From NCBI RefSeq assembly GCF_002211305.1, contig NZ_LOKW01000001.1:558001-622000 (forward strand): a stretch of DNA of 64,000 nucleotides, read 5' to 3'. The DNA is from Rhizobium sp. R634. GTDB taxonomy: Bacteria > Pseudomonadota > Alphaproteobacteria > Rhizobiales > Rhizobiaceae. Every line of letters begins with the position of its first letter. Position 1 is the first letter of the stretch. Shown here piece by piece: positions 17,060 to 26,134 of the stretch. The notes below the pieces were generated by a model. The model was not told where the DNA came from. It saw only the letters and a list, made by a program, of their open reading frames with translations, and did no database searches. A program made the translations under genes and the position numbers.

Positions 17060-17706
17060 CGAGCGAACGCGCCCTCATCCTCGATTTCGGCGGCGTGGTC
17101 ACCCGCACCCTGTTCGAGACACATGACATCACCGAGCGCACGCTCGGCCTTCCCCCAGGCTCGCTCACCTGGCTTGGGCCGTTTGACACCGCGACCGACC
17201 CGCTCTGGGTGGCGATGCAGAACCGCGAGATCACCGAACGTGATTACTGGCTGACGCGCGCCGGCGAGATCGGCCGGATGGTCGGCGAGAACTGGGCCGA
17301 CATGCAGACCTTCGTGCGCCGCGCCCGCGGCGCCGAACCCGAACTGGTGCTGCGGCCGGAGGCGCGCGACGCCATCCTGCGGGCCAAGCAAGGGGGGTTG
17401 AAGCTCGCGATCCTGTCGAACGAACTCGATCTCTTCTACGGCGTCGAATTCCGCAAACGCTTCCCGCTGATCGACCTCTTCGACGTCATCGTCGATGCCA
17501 CCTACACCAAGATCCTGAAGCCCGATCTACGCGCCTATGAGCAGGTGCTGTCCGAACTCGGCCTGCCGCGCGAAGCCTGCGTTTTCGTCGACGACCAGAA
17601 GAAGAACATCGAGGGCGCCGAAGCCGTCGGATTGCCGCATGTGCATTTCGACGTCACCCGCCCTGCCGAAAGCTATGCCCGCGCCCTTGCGATGCTGGGC
17701 CTCTGA
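17056..17706 (+). CDS. HAD-superfamily hydrolase, subfamily IA (216 aa)
   Basis: Probable phosphatase or related hydrolase. All four HAD motifs are present: LDFGGVV with nucleophile Asp10, LSNE (motif II), the Lys of KILKPDLRAY (motif III) and VDDQKKN (motif IV), giving a complete active site. The pattern is like YihX/epoxide-hydrolase-N-type HADs. It starts within the stop of the UPF0261 gene (ATGA) and precedes a class-III aminotransferase by 15 bp. Given the kinase downstream, a phosphorylated intermediate could be its substrate, but this is inference. Confidence 0.87.
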   Translation: MTSERALILDFGGVVTRTLFETHDITERTLGLPPGSLTWLGPFDTATDPLWVAMQNREITERDYWLTRAGEIGRMVGENWADMQTFVRRARGAEPELVLRPEARDAILRAKQGGLKLAILSNELDLFYGVEFRKRFPLIDLFDVIVDATYTKILKPDLRAYEQVLSELGLPREACVFVDDQKKNIEGAEAVGLPHVHFDVTRPAESYARALAMLGL

Positions 17707-17721
17707 ACGAGAGGAATTGAG

Positions 17722-19077
17722 ATGCGTGAAACCAACTTCATAATCGAAAACAACGCTCGCCACCTGTGGCACCCGATGGCCCATCCGGCCGAAATGCAGG
17801 CCCAACCGCCGCGCATCATCAATGCGGGCGAAGGCGTCGAGATCGTCGACATCCACGGCAAGAAGGTGCTGGATGCCGTCGGCGGTCTCTGGAACGTCAA
17901 TCTCGGCTATTCCTGCGAGCCGGTGAAAAAGGCGATCCGCGACCAGCTCGACGAACTGCCCTATTATTCGACATTCCGCGGCACGACCAATTCACCGCTG
18001 ATCGAGCTCTCCTACGAGCTTGCGGAATGGTTCAGGCCGGACGGATTGAGCCGCTCCTTTTTCACCTCGGGCGGCTCGGATTCGGTCGAGACCTGCCTGC
18101 GGCTGGCCCGGCAATATCACAAGATCAACGGGCAGCCGGAGCGCACCAAATTCGTCGCGCTGAAGAAGGGCTATCACGGCACGCATTTCGGCGGCGCATC
18201 CGTCAACGGCAACCAGAACTTCCGCCGCAATTACGAACCGCTGCTTCCGGGCGTCTTCCACCTGCCGGCGCCCTTTTCCTATCGCAACCCGTTTAACACC
18301 ACCGATGGTGCGGAAATCGCCGCCGCGATCGGCCGGCTCTTCGAAGACGAGATCGCATTCCAGGGGGCGGACACTATCGCCGCCCTGATCGTCGAACCGG
18401 TGCTGGGGGCCGGCGGTGTCATCGTCCCGCACGAAACCTTCCTGCCGCTGATGCGCGAGATCTGCGACCACCACGGCATCCTGCTGATCGCCGATGAAGT
18501 CATCACCGCTTTCGGGCGCACCGGCGCCTGGACGGGCTCGCGTCTCTGGGGTGTCAAGCCGGATCTGATGTCGACCGCCAAGGCGATTACCAACGGCTAT
18601 TTCCCCTTCGGCGCCGTCATGATCTCCGACAAGGTGGCGGAGGTCTTCGAAGGCAGCAAGGGCGCATTCGGCAGCATCGGCCACGGCTACACCTATTCCG
18701 GCCACCCGGCCGGCGCGGCGGCCGCGCTGGCGACGCTCAAGGAGACGAAGCGGCTGAACGTCCCCGACAATGCAGCCGTCCGCGGAGAGGAACTCATCGC
18801 CGGTCTCAGGAAGCTGCAGGACAGGCATGAACTGATCGGCGACGTGCGCGGCAAGGGCCTGATGTGCGCGCTCGAACTCGTCAGCGACCGGAAGAAGAAG
18901 AGCGCCGCATCGAAGGATGTGATGCAGAAGGTACAGGATATCGCCTATGAGGCCGGCGCGCTGGTGCGCACCTCCGGCGCCAATGTCATCATGTCGCCGC
19001 CGCTGATTGTCACGGCGGACGATGTGCAGCGGATCCTGACGGCGCTCGACGCCGGCCTTGCCGCCGCGAGGAGCTGA
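17722..19077 (+). CDS. Class-III PLP aminotransferase (451 aa)
   Basis: Fold-type I PLP enzyme, most like omega-amino acid/amine:pyruvate transaminases. The PLP lysine is K287 in STAKAITNGYFPFGAV and the pyridine-N aspartate is D258 in LIADEV. The N-terminal HLWHPM motif is typical of beta-alanine/putrescine-type transaminases. It may remove the amino group from an arylethylamine or a short diamine to form an aldehyde. The start follows GAGAGG. A second, different class-III enzyme starts two bases after its stop, so both are in one transcript. Confidence 0.9.
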   Translation: MRETNFIIENNARHLWHPMAHPAEMQAQPPRIINAGEGVEIVDIHGKKVLDAVGGLWNVNLGYSCEPVKKAIRDQLDELPYYSTFRGTTNSPLIELSYELAEWFRPDGLSRSFFTSGGSDSVETCLRLARQYHKINGQPERTKFVALKKGYHGTHFGGASVNGNQNFRRNYEPLLPGVFHLPAPFSYRNPFNTTDGAEIAAAIGRLFEDEIAFQGADTIAALIVEPVLGAGGVIVPHETFLPLMREICDHHGILLIADEVITAFGRTGAWTGSRLWGVKPDLMSTAKAITNGYFPFGAVMISDKVAEVFEGSKGAFGSIGHGYTYSGHPAGAAAALATLKETKRLNVPDNAAVRGEELIAGLRKLQDRHELIGDVRGKGLMCALELVSDRKKKSAASKDVMQKVQDIAYEAGALVRTSGANVIMSPPLIVTADDVQRILTALDAGLAAARS

Positions 19078-19079
19078 TC

Positions 19080-20363
19080 ATGTCCGGCAACGCAGCTCTC
19101 ATCGCCCGGCGTGAGCGCCTTCTCGGCCGCAACATGTCGCTCTTTTATAACGATCCGGTGCATCTGGTGCGCGGCGAAGGCGTCTGGCTCTGGGATGCCG
19201 ACGGCCGGCGATATCTCGATTGCTACAACAATGTGCCGCATGTCGGCCATTGCCATCCGCGCGTGGTCGAAGCGATCACCCGCCAGGCTTCGACGCTGAA
19301 CACCCACACCCGCTACCTGCACGAAGGCATCCTCGATTATGTCGAACGCCTGACCGCAACCTTCGACAGCAGCCTGGACGCCGCGATCCTCACCTGCACC
19401 GGCAGCGAGGCGAACGACGTGGCGCTGCGCATGGCCCAGGCCGTCACTGGCAAGACCGGCGTCATCGCCACCAACCACACCTATCACGGCAACACGGCGG
19501 CCGTATCGCAGCTCTCGACCCGCATGCCGCCGGTCGGCGGCTTCGGCGGCCATGTCCGCCATGTGCCGGCGCCCGACAGCTACCGCCCGCTCGGCGGCGA
19601 AGGCGGCGAAGCCTTTGCCTCAGCCTTCGCGGCCGAGGTCGAGGCGGCGATCGCCTCGCTGCAGGAAAGCCCGCACGGTTTTTCCGCGCTGATCATCGAC
19701 CCGTTCTTCGCCAATGAAGGCTTTCCGGATCTGCCGCCGAGCTTTCTCGACAAGACGGTCGCGGCCGTGCGCAAGGCCGGCGGCCTCGTCATCACCGACG
19801 AGGTGCAGCCCGGTTTCGGCCGCACCGGCTCCGATATGTGGGGCCACCAACGCGCCGGCATCGTTCCTGATATCGTGACGCTCGGCAAACCGATGGCAAA
19901 CGGCCATCCGGTGGGCGGCGTCGTTGCCAATGCCGAGGTGCTGAACGCCTTCCGCAAGGCCTTCCGCTACTTCAACACCTTCGGCGGCAACCCCGTTTCC
20001 TGCGCCGCCGCCATGGCGGTTCTCGACGTGATCGAGGAGGAGAAGCTGATCGAGAACGCCCGCAATGTCGGCGAATACACCCGTGACGCCTTCAAGCGGC
20101 TGGCGCAGAAACATCCGATTATCGGCGACGTGCGCGGCAGCGGCCTCTTCATGGGCATGGAATTCGTGCTGGACCGGGCGACGAAGGAGCCGGCTGTCGC
20201 CGAGGCAAGCCGGATCGTCAATGAAATGCGTGAGCGCGGCGTGCTGATGGGCAAGATCGGCATCCATCAATGCGCCACCAAGATCCGCCCGCCGATGCCC
20301 TTCTCCCGGGAAAATGCCGATCTGATGTTGTCGGTCTTCGACGACGTGCTGTCGGGCCTGTGA
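19080..20363 (+). CDS. Class-III PLP enzyme of the AGXT2L/O-phosphoamine phospho-lyase type (427 aa)
   Basis: Despite the aminotransferase fold, the sequence is closest in character to ethanolamine-phosphate and phosphohydroxylysine phospho-lyases: TLGKPMANGHPVGGVV with PLP Lys270, then YFNTFGGNPVSCA, both hallmarks of that group; Asp240 is in ITDEVQPGFGRTG. Such enzymes remove phosphate and ammonia from an O-phosphorylated amino alcohol and release an aldehyde. A kinase gene starts 7 bases downstream, exactly the partner needed. Family assignment is strong; the substrate (octopamine-type, ethanolamine, hydroxylysine or aminopropanol phosphate) is open. A true transaminase role is not excluded. 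Confidence 0.85.
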   Translation: MSGNAALIARRERLLGRNMSLFYNDPVHLVRGEGVWLWDADGRRYLDCYNNVPHVGHCHPRVVEAITRQASTLNTHTRYLHEGILDYVERLTATFDSSLDAAILTCTGSEANDVALRMAQAVTGKTGVIATNHTYHGNTAAVSQLSTRMPPVGGFGGHVRHVPAPDSYRPLGGEGGEAFASAFAAEVEAAIASLQESPHGFSALIIDPFFANEGFPDLPPSFLDKTVAAVRKAGGLVITDEVQPGFGRTGSDMWGHQRAGIVPDIVTLGKPMANGHPVGGVVANAEVLNAFRKAFRYFNTFGGNPVSCAAAMAVLDVIEEEKLIENARNVGEYTRDAFKRLAQKHPIIGDVRGSGLFMGMEFVLDRATKEPAVAEASRIVNEMRERGVLMGKIGIHQCATKIRPPMPFSRENADLMLSVFDDVLSGL

Positions 20364-20370
20364 GGCTGAG

Positions 20371-21390
20371 ATGGCCGATCAATTGCCGCAGACCATTCGG
20401 GACGCCTTGCAGGAACGCGCGCGGGAAGCGCTCGAACATTGGGCGTCCCTGGCGGACGAACCGGTTCTCTTGAAATACCGGGAGAATGCCGTCTTCCGCA
20501 TCACCCTGGCCGACGGGCAATCGGCCGCCCTGCGGCTACATCGGCCGGGCTATCACGACGAAACCAGCCTGCACTCGGAACTCGCCTTTATGGCGGTGCT
20601 GCGGAACGGCGGCCTCGACGTGCCGAGCCCCGTACCAACAGGCGATGGGCGCAACCTTGTCCGCCTGCCGGCTAACCGAAAATTTCCCGAGCATCATGCC
20701 GATGTCGTCAGCTGGATCGACGGCGCGGCCCTCGGGCAGACCGGCACGCCGCTGTCGCAATCGGCGAAAACCCAAGCGGATATCTTCTTCCGCATCGGCC
20801 ATGCGATGGCGACCCTGCATGATCTCGCCGATGCATGGACGCCGCCGCCAGGGTTCCGCCGCCCCGCATGGGACGCCGAAGGCCTGCTTGGAGAAAGCCC
20901 CCTCTGGGGTCGCTTCTGGGATTGTCCGGGGCTTTCACGCGACGACGCCGCCGCGCTCTCGGCATTGTGCGGTGATTTGCGCCGCCAGCTTGCCGATGCG
21001 CAGCGAAACGGCCTCGACTATGGCCTGATCCATGCCGATCTGGTGCGCGAGAACATCTACCTGACGGGAGACGAAAACCAGGTCGCCTTCATCGATTTCG
21101 ACGATGCCGGCTATGGTTTCCGTCTCTTCGACCTCGCCACGGCGCTGCTGAAGAACCGCCAGGAGCCCGCCTACCCTGCCATCGAGAATGCCTTGATCTC
21201 AGGCTATCGCAGCCGGCGCGGGCTTTCCGATGCAGCGCTGCAAAGCCTGCCTCTGTTCATGGTTCTGCGGAGCCTCACCTATATCGGTTGGCTTGCCGAA
21301 CGGCCTGAAATCCCGGGCGCTACCGAACGCCTGTCGCGTTATGTCGGCGAAAGTCTGGAGCTCGCAAGAAAGCTCGATGCCAACGCTTGA
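20371..21390 (+). CDS. APH-fold small-molecule kinase, hydroxylysine/homoserine-kinase-like (339 aa)
   Basis: Aminoglycoside-phosphotransferase-fold kinase. The Brenner motif is HADLVREN (H221, D223, N228) and the metal-binding motif IDFDDAG (D242, D244), so the active site looks intact. The family includes hydroxylysine kinase and other enzymes that phosphorylate hydroxyl groups of small amines. Placed directly after an AGXT2L-type lyase, it probably makes that enzyme's substrate from ATP and an amino alcohol. It is the last gene of the iclR operon; its stop codon overlaps the -35 box proposed for hpaF. Confidence 0.85.
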   Translation: MADQLPQTIRDALQERAREALEHWASLADEPVLLKYRENAVFRITLADGQSAALRLHRPGYHDETSLHSELAFMAVLRNGGLDVPSPVPTGDGRNLVRLPANRKFPEHHADVVSWIDGAALGQTGTPLSQSAKTQADIFFRIGHAMATLHDLADAWTPPPGFRRPAWDAEGLLGESPLWGRFWDCPGLSRDDAAALSALCGDLRRQLADAQRNGLDYGLIHADLVRENIYLTGDENQVAFIDFDDAGYGFRLFDLATALLKNRQEPAYPAIENALISGYRSRRGLSDAALQSLPLFMVLRSLTYIGWLAERPEIPGATERLSRYVGESLELARKLDANA

Positions 21391-21419
21391 CATCTCCGGC
21401 AAATTTATTAACGTGTTAA
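21387..21419 (+). promoter_or_regulatory. Candidate hpaF promoter with TTAAC-N2-GTTAA operator
   Basis: A consensus -35 TTGACA (21387-21392) overlaps the kinase stop codon. Downstream, TTAAC-GT-GTTAA (21408-21419) is a perfect inverted repeat lying where the -10 region would be, 24 bases before the hpaF ATG. A MarR-type repressor such as HpaR could bind it and block transcription. No clean -10 hexamer is visible. Confidence 0.5.
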
Positions 21420-21443
21420 GTAAATACGGATCGGGGAGGATCG

Positions 21444-21830
21444 ATGCCGCATCTCACGATCGAATATTCGGCCAATCTCGACGGCCGCGCCGATATTGCC
21501 GCCCTCTGCCGGACGCTGCTGAAGACCGTGCTGGAGACAGGCCTTTTCGAGATCGGCGCGGTGCGCGTGCGTGCCCTTCGCGCCGATCACTATGCGATCG
21601 CCGATCAGCTTGCCGAGAACGCTTTCGTCGATCTGAACTTCCGCATCGGCAAGGGGCGAACGGCTGAGGAGAAGAAGCGCACGGGAGAAGCGATCTTTGC
21701 GGCGGCGACGGACGTGCTCGGTCCCCTCTTCGCTACGCCGCATTTCGCCCTGTCGCTGGAGATCCGCGAGATCGATGCGGAGCTGAGCTGGAAGAAGAAC
21801 GCCATCCATCCGCGGCTGCGCGGCAAGTGA
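21444..21830 (+). CDS. hpaF: 5-carboxymethyl-2-hydroxymuconate isomerase (128 aa)
   Basis: Tautomerase-superfamily enzyme that isomerises 5-carboxymethyl-2-hydroxymuconate in homoprotocatechuate meta-cleavage. It begins MPHLTIEYS, so that Met removal exposes the catalytic Pro; the length equals that of E. coli HpaF. GGGGAGG precedes the ATG. It is the first gene of the hpaF-E-D group; hpaE begins 44 bases after its stop. In other bacteria the order is usually hpaG-E-D-F-H-I, so the order here is rearranged. Confidence 0.9.
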   Translation: MPHLTIEYSANLDGRADIAALCRTLLKTVLETGLFEIGAVRVRALRADHYAIADQLAENAFVDLNFRIGKGRTAEEKKRTGEAIFAAATDVLGPLFATPHFALSLEIREIDAELSWKKNAIHPRLRGK

Positions 21831-21874
21831 CAAAACCCGCCGCGCGGGACGGGACAACATCAGGAAAATCGACG

Positions 21875-23392
21875 ATGCCGACATTGCAGGAAAACATCGC
21901 AAAAGCCGAAACCTATCTTGCCCGCTTCAAGGAGCGCGGCGTCCTCAACCGCATCGGCGGCGAGGATATGGCAGGCGGTAACGGCGCCACCTTCGAGACC
22001 CTCTCGCCGGTCGATCTGAAGCCGCTCGCCACCGTCGCCCGCGGCACTGCCGCGGATATCGACCGGGCTGCCAGAGCCGCCAAATCAGCCTTTGGCGAAT
22101 GGGCCGCCATGCCGGGTGATGCGCGCAAGAAGCTGCTGCATAAGATCGCCGACGCGATCGTCGCACGTGCCGAAGAGATCGCCTTCGTCGAATGCATGGA
22201 TACCGGCCAGTCGCTGAAATTCATGGCCAAGGCCGCCTTGCGTGGTGCGGAGAATTTCCGCTTCTTCGCCGACCGCGCGCCGGAGGCCCGCGACGGCAAG
22301 GCGCTGCGCGCCGACGGCCAGGTGAACGTGACGACGCGCGTGCCGATCGGCCCGGTCGGCATCATCACGCCGTGGAACACGCCCTTCATGCTGTCGACCT
22401 GGAAGATCGCGCCGGCCCTTGCCGCCGGCTGCACCATCGTCCACAAGCCGGCCGAATTTTCGCCGCTGACGGCCCGCCTGCTCGTCGAAATCGCCGAAGA
22501 GGCCGGCCTGCCCAAGGGCGTGTGGAACCTCGTCAACGGCTTCGGCGAGGATGCCGGCAAGGCGCTGACCGAACATCCGCTGATCAAGGCGATCGGCTTC
22601 GTCGGCGAGAGCCGCACCGGCTCGATGATCATGAAGCAGGGCGCCGACACGCTGAAGCGCGTGCATTTCGAACTCGGCGGCAAGAACCCGGTCGTCGTCT
22701 TTGCCGATGCCGATCTCGAACGCGCGGCCGATGCCGCCGTCTTCATGATCTATTCGCTGAACGGCGAGCGCTGCACCTCGTCCTCGCGCCTGCTAGTCGA
22801 AGACAGCGTCTACGACAGGTTCACCGCGCTCGTCGCCGAAAAGGCGAGACGCATCAAGGTCGGCCATCCCCTCGATCCCGAGACGGTCATCGGTCCGCTG
22901 ATCCACCCCGTGCACGAAAAGAAGGTGCTGGAATATATCGCGATCGGCCGCTCCGAAGGCGCGACACTGGCTGCCGGCGGCGAGAAGTTCGATGGCCCGG
23001 GCGGCGGCTGCTACGTCTCCCCCACCCTCTTTACCGGCGCCAACAACCGGATGCGCATCGCCCAGGAGGAAATCTTCGGGCCGGTACTGACGGCCATTCC
23101 CTTCAAAGACGAGGCCGATGCGCTGGCGCTTGCCAACGACGTCCAGTACGGCCTGACCGGCTATCTCTGGACCTCGGACGTCACCCGCGCCTTCCGCTTC
23201 ACCGACCATCTCGATGCCGGGATGATCTGGGTGAACTCGGAAAACGTCCGCCACCTGCCGACGCCCTTCGGCGGCGTGAAGAATTCAGGCATCGGCCGCG
23301 ACGGCGGCGACTGGTCCTTCGATTTCTATATGGAAACCAAGAACGTCGCCTTCGCCACCAAGCCGCACGCCATCCAGAAACTCGGCGGCTGA
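21875..23392 (+). CDS. hpaE: 5-carboxymethyl-2-hydroxymuconate semialdehyde dehydrogenase (505 aa)
   Basis: NAD-dependent ALDH acting on the ring-cleavage product of HpaD. Catalytic residues: N168 in TPWNTP, K191 in HKPAE, E266 in FELGGKNP and nucleophile C300 in GERCTSSSR; the NGERCTSSSR context is characteristic of HpaE rather than other ALDHs. The ATG at 21875 follows AGGA; the frame is open a little further upstream without a ribosome site. It lies between hpaF and hpaD on the same strand. Confidence 0.92.
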   Translation: MPTLQENIAKAETYLARFKERGVLNRIGGEDMAGGNGATFETLSPVDLKPLATVARGTAADIDRAARAAKSAFGEWAAMPGDARKKLLHKIADAIVARAEEIAFVECMDTGQSLKFMAKAALRGAENFRFFADRAPEARDGKALRADGQVNVTTRVPIGPVGIITPWNTPFMLSTWKIAPALAAGCTIVHKPAEFSPLTARLLVEIAEEAGLPKGVWNLVNGFGEDAGKALTEHPLIKAIGFVGESRTGSMIMKQGADTLKRVHFELGGKNPVVVFADADLERAADAAVFMIYSLNGERCTSSSRLLVEDSVYDRFTALVAEKARRIKVGHPLDPETVIGPLIHPVHEKKVLEYIAIGRSEGATLAAGGEKFDGPGGGCYVSPTLFTGANNRMRIAQEEIFGPVLTAIPFKDEADALALANDVQYGLTGYLWTSDVTRAFRFTDHLDAGMIWVNSENVRHLPTPFGGVKNSGIGRDGGDWSFDFYMETKNVAFATKPHAIQKLGG

Positions 23393-23429
23393 GCCGCCAA
23401 TAGATAAGTACGCATAAGAGGAGGAACCC

Positions 23430-24410
23430 ATGCCCCTGCCGACACCCAATCTCTATCCGCCCTTCAACATCGTGCGTCTCAGCCATGTCGAACTAGGCGT
23501 CACCGACCTCGCCAAGTCCCGCGCCTTCTATGTCGATACGCTCGGCCTGCAGGTGACGGACGAGACCGCCGATACGATCTACCTCAGGGCAATGGAGGAA
23601 CGCGGCCATCACTGCATCGTGCTGAAGAAATCCGCCAAGGCCGAAGCCCGCGATCTCGGCTTCAAGGTCTTCGGCGAGGAGGATCTCGACAAGGCCGCCC
23701 ATTTCTTCAAGGACAAGGGCCTGCCGGTCGAATGGCTCGAGCGCCCCTATCAGGCGCGCACCTTCCGCACCCGCGATCCGCACGGCATTCCGCTCGAATT
23801 CTATTCGAAGATGGACCGCCTTCCGCCGATCCATCAGAAATATGCGCTCTACAAGGGCGTCAAGCCGCTGCGCATCGATCACTTCAACTGCTTCTCGCCG
23901 AATGTCGACGAAAGCGTGGCCTTCTATAACGAACTCGGCTTCCGCGTCACCGAATATACCGAGGATGCCGAGACCGGCCGTCTCTGGGCCGCCTGGACGC
24001 ATCGCAAGGGCGGCGTGCACGACATCGCCTTCACCAACGGCCGCGGCCCGCGTCTGCACCACACCGCCTTCTGGGTCCCGACGCCGCTCAACATCATCGA
24101 CCTGCTCGACCTGATGGCGACCACCGGCTGGGTCGCTAACATCGAGCGCGGCCCCGGCCGCCACGGCATCTCCAACGCCTTCTTCCTCTATATCCTCGAT
24201 CCCGACGGCCACCGCATCGAGATCTACTGCTCGGACTATCAGACGGTCGATCCCGATCTTGAGCCGATCAAGTGGGATCTCAAGGATCCGCAGCGCCAGA
24301 CGCTCTGGGGCGCGCCGGCTCCCAAATCCTGGTTTGAACATGGCAGCCTGTTTGCCGGCGCCGAGGTGGTCGAGCCCGACTTGAAGGCACAGCCGATCAT
24401 CGCGCCTTAG
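23430..24410 (+). CDS. hpaD: 3,4-dihydroxyphenylacetate 2,3-dioxygenase (326 aa)
   Basis: Type I extradiol (vicinal oxygen chelate) dioxygenase that opens homoprotocatechuate next to the hydroxyl pair. Metal ligands align with those of the Brevibacterium enzyme as H151 (RIDHFN), H211 (LHHTAFW) and E264 (HRIEIY), a complete 2-His-1-carboxylate set. Two VOC domains cover about 12-130 and 145-270. This is the VOC type, not the LigB-type HpaD of E. coli. AGGAGGA precedes the ATG. A repeat element separates it from the next gene. Confidence 0.92.
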   Translation: MPLPTPNLYPPFNIVRLSHVELGVTDLAKSRAFYVDTLGLQVTDETADTIYLRAMEERGHHCIVLKKSAKAEARDLGFKVFGEEDLDKAAHFFKDKGLPVEWLERPYQARTFRTRDPHGIPLEFYSKMDRLPPIHQKYALYKGVKPLRIDHFNCFSPNVDESVAFYNELGFRVTEYTEDAETGRLWAAWTHRKGGVHDIAFTNGRGPRLHHTAFWVPTPLNIIDLLDLMATTGWVANIERGPGRHGISNAFFLYILDPDGHRIEIYCSDYQTVDPDLEPIKWDLKDPQRQTLWGAPAPKSWFEHGSLFAGAEVVEPDLKAQPIIAP

Positions 24411-24439
24411 AGCCACTGCTGTCCGATTCAACGAGTGGC

Positions 24440-24614
24440 CGCCCCTCACCTTAACTTGCCGGGTCGAGCCACGCGTCTCGACCCGTCCTTCGGACCCCCG
24501 TTTCGACGGGGAGAGGGGACGTGCCCCGCGAGACTTCGGTGAGGGACGGAGAGGTTGCGGCGTGTCCCTTCGCCCCGCAAGCGAGGAGAAGGTGGCGGCA
24601 GCCGGATGAGGGGC
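24440..24614. repeat. Mosaic palindromic intergenic repeat (RIME-like)
   Basis: The gap between hpaD and the SSADH gene is filled by an about 175-bp GC-rich element with matching ends, GCCCCTCACC (24440-24449) and the inverted GGATGAGGGGC (24604-24614). Internal inverted repeats include GGGTCGAG/CTCGACCC (24461-24484). The motifs CCCCTCA, CACCTTCTCC and CGCTTGCGGGGCGAAGG (here in inverse) are common between genes in rhizobia. It has no coding capacity. The class name is from memory. Confidence 0.6.
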
Positions 24615-24666
24615 AATTGTCCGAGATCGGGTATCCGAGGGCAATTCCCGCAAAGAGGAGACAGTC

Positions 24667-26118
24667 ATGCAATTGAAGGACGCAACATTGTTCCGCCAGG
24701 CGGCCTTGGTCGGCGGCGCGTGGATCGAGGCCGGGGTGGATGGCATTGCCGTCGACAATCCCGCCACCGGCGAGATCCTCGGCCGCGTTCCCAATCTCGG
24801 GGCTGCCGAAACGAAGGCGGCGATTGCTGCAGCCGAGGTTGCGCAGAAAGAGTGGGCGGCGCGCACCGCCAAGGAGCGCGCGGTGATCCTGCGGCGCTGG
24901 TTCGAACTGATGATGGACAATCAGGACGATCTCGGCCGCATCCTGACGGCAGAACAAGGCAAGCCGCTCGCCGAGGCCAAGGGCGAGATCGCCTATGGCG
25001 CAAGCTTCATCGAATGGTTTGCCGAGGAGGCCCGGCGCCTCTATGGCGACATCGTGCCCGGCCACCAGAAGGACAAGCGCATCCTGGTGATGAAACAGCC
25101 GATCGGCGTCGTCGCCGCCATCACCCCGTGGAATTTCCCCAATGCGATGATCACCCGCAAGGCCGGACCGGCCTTTGCCGCCGGCTGCGCCATGGTGCTG
25201 AAGCCGGCCTCGCAGACGCCGTTTTCGGCGATCGCCATTGCCATCCTGGCCGAACGCGCCGGCTTCCCCAAGGGCCTGTTCAGCGTGCTCACCGGTTCGG
25301 CACGCGCGATCGGCGGCGAGATGACCGCAAGCCCGATCGTGCGCAAGCTGACCTTCACCGGCTCGACCGAAGTCGGCGCCGAGCTTTACAAGCAGAGCGC
25401 CCCGACCATCAAGAAGCTCGGGCTGGAGCTTGGCGGCAATGCCCCCTTCATCGTCTTCGACGATGCCGATCTCGATGCGGCGGTCGAAGGCGCGCTGATC
25501 GCCAAGTTCCGCAACAACGGCCAGACCTGTGTGTGCGCCAACCGGCTCTATGTGCAGGAGGGCGTCTATGACGCCTTTGCCGAGAAGCTCTCCAAGGCGG
25601 TCGGCGCATTGAAAACAGGCAACGGTTTCGACGAGGGCATCAATCTCGGCCCGCTGATCGACGAGTCTGCCCTTGCCAAGGTCGAGGAGCATGTCGCCGA
25701 TGCGCTGTCGAAGGGCGGCCGGGTCGTTGCCGGCGGCCGTCGCCACCGGCTCGGCGGACGCTTCTATGAGGCGACGGTGCTCGCCGACGTCACTCCTGCC
25801 ATGGCTGTCGCCAAGGAAGAGACCTTCGGGCCGGTGGCGCCGCTCTTCCGCTTCAAGGACGAGGCCGATGTCATCGCCCAGGCCAATGACACCGAGTTCG
25901 GCCTTGCCTCCTATTTCTACGCCAAGGACCTTGCCCGCGTCTTCCGGGTGGCCGAGGCGCTGGAATACGGCATGGTCGGCGTCAACACCGGGCTGATCTC
26001 GACGGCCGAAGCCCCCTTCGGCGGCGTCAAGCTTTCCGGCCTTGGCCGCGAGGGCTCGAAATACGGCATCGAGGAATTCACCGAAATCAAATATGTCTGC
26101 CTCGGCGGCATCGCCTGA
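24667..26118 (+). CDS. gabD: Succinate-semialdehyde dehydrogenase (483 aa)
   Basis: Oxidises succinic semialdehyde to succinate. Catalytic E254 (LELGGNAP) and C288 in GQTCVCANR; the CVC context and [16 protein letters not shown] are typical of GabD-type enzymes. In this cluster it deals with the semialdehyde released by HpaI, completing the pathway into the citrate cycle. AGAGGAG precedes the ATG. A closely similar paralogue is at 47541. The upstream repeat may reduce read-through from hpaD or adjust the mRNA. Confidence 0.9.
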   Translation: MQLKDATLFRQAALVGGAWIEAGVDGIAVDNPATGEILGRVPNLGAAETKAAIAAAEVAQKEWAARTAKERAVILRRWFELMMDNQDDLGRILTAEQGKPLAEAKGEIAYGASFIEWFAEEARRLYGDIVPGHQKDKRILVMKQPIGVVAAITPWNFPNAMITRKAGPAFAAGCAMVLKPASQTPFSAIAIAILAERAGFPKGLFSVLTGSARAIGGEMTASPIVRKLTFTGSTEVGAELYKQSAPTIKKLGLELGGNAPFIVFDDADLDAAVEGALIAKFRNNGQTCVCANRLYVQEGVYDAFAEKLSKAVGALKTGNGFDEGINLGPLIDESALAKVEEHVADALSKGGRVVAGGRRHRLGGRFYEATVLADVTPAMAVAKEETFGPVAPLFRFKDEADVIAQANDTEFGLASYFYAKDLARVFRVAEALEYGMVGVNTGLISTAEAPFGGVKLSGLGREGSKYGIEEFTEIKYVCLGGIA

Positions 26119-26134
26119 GGCTTAGGAGCACCCT

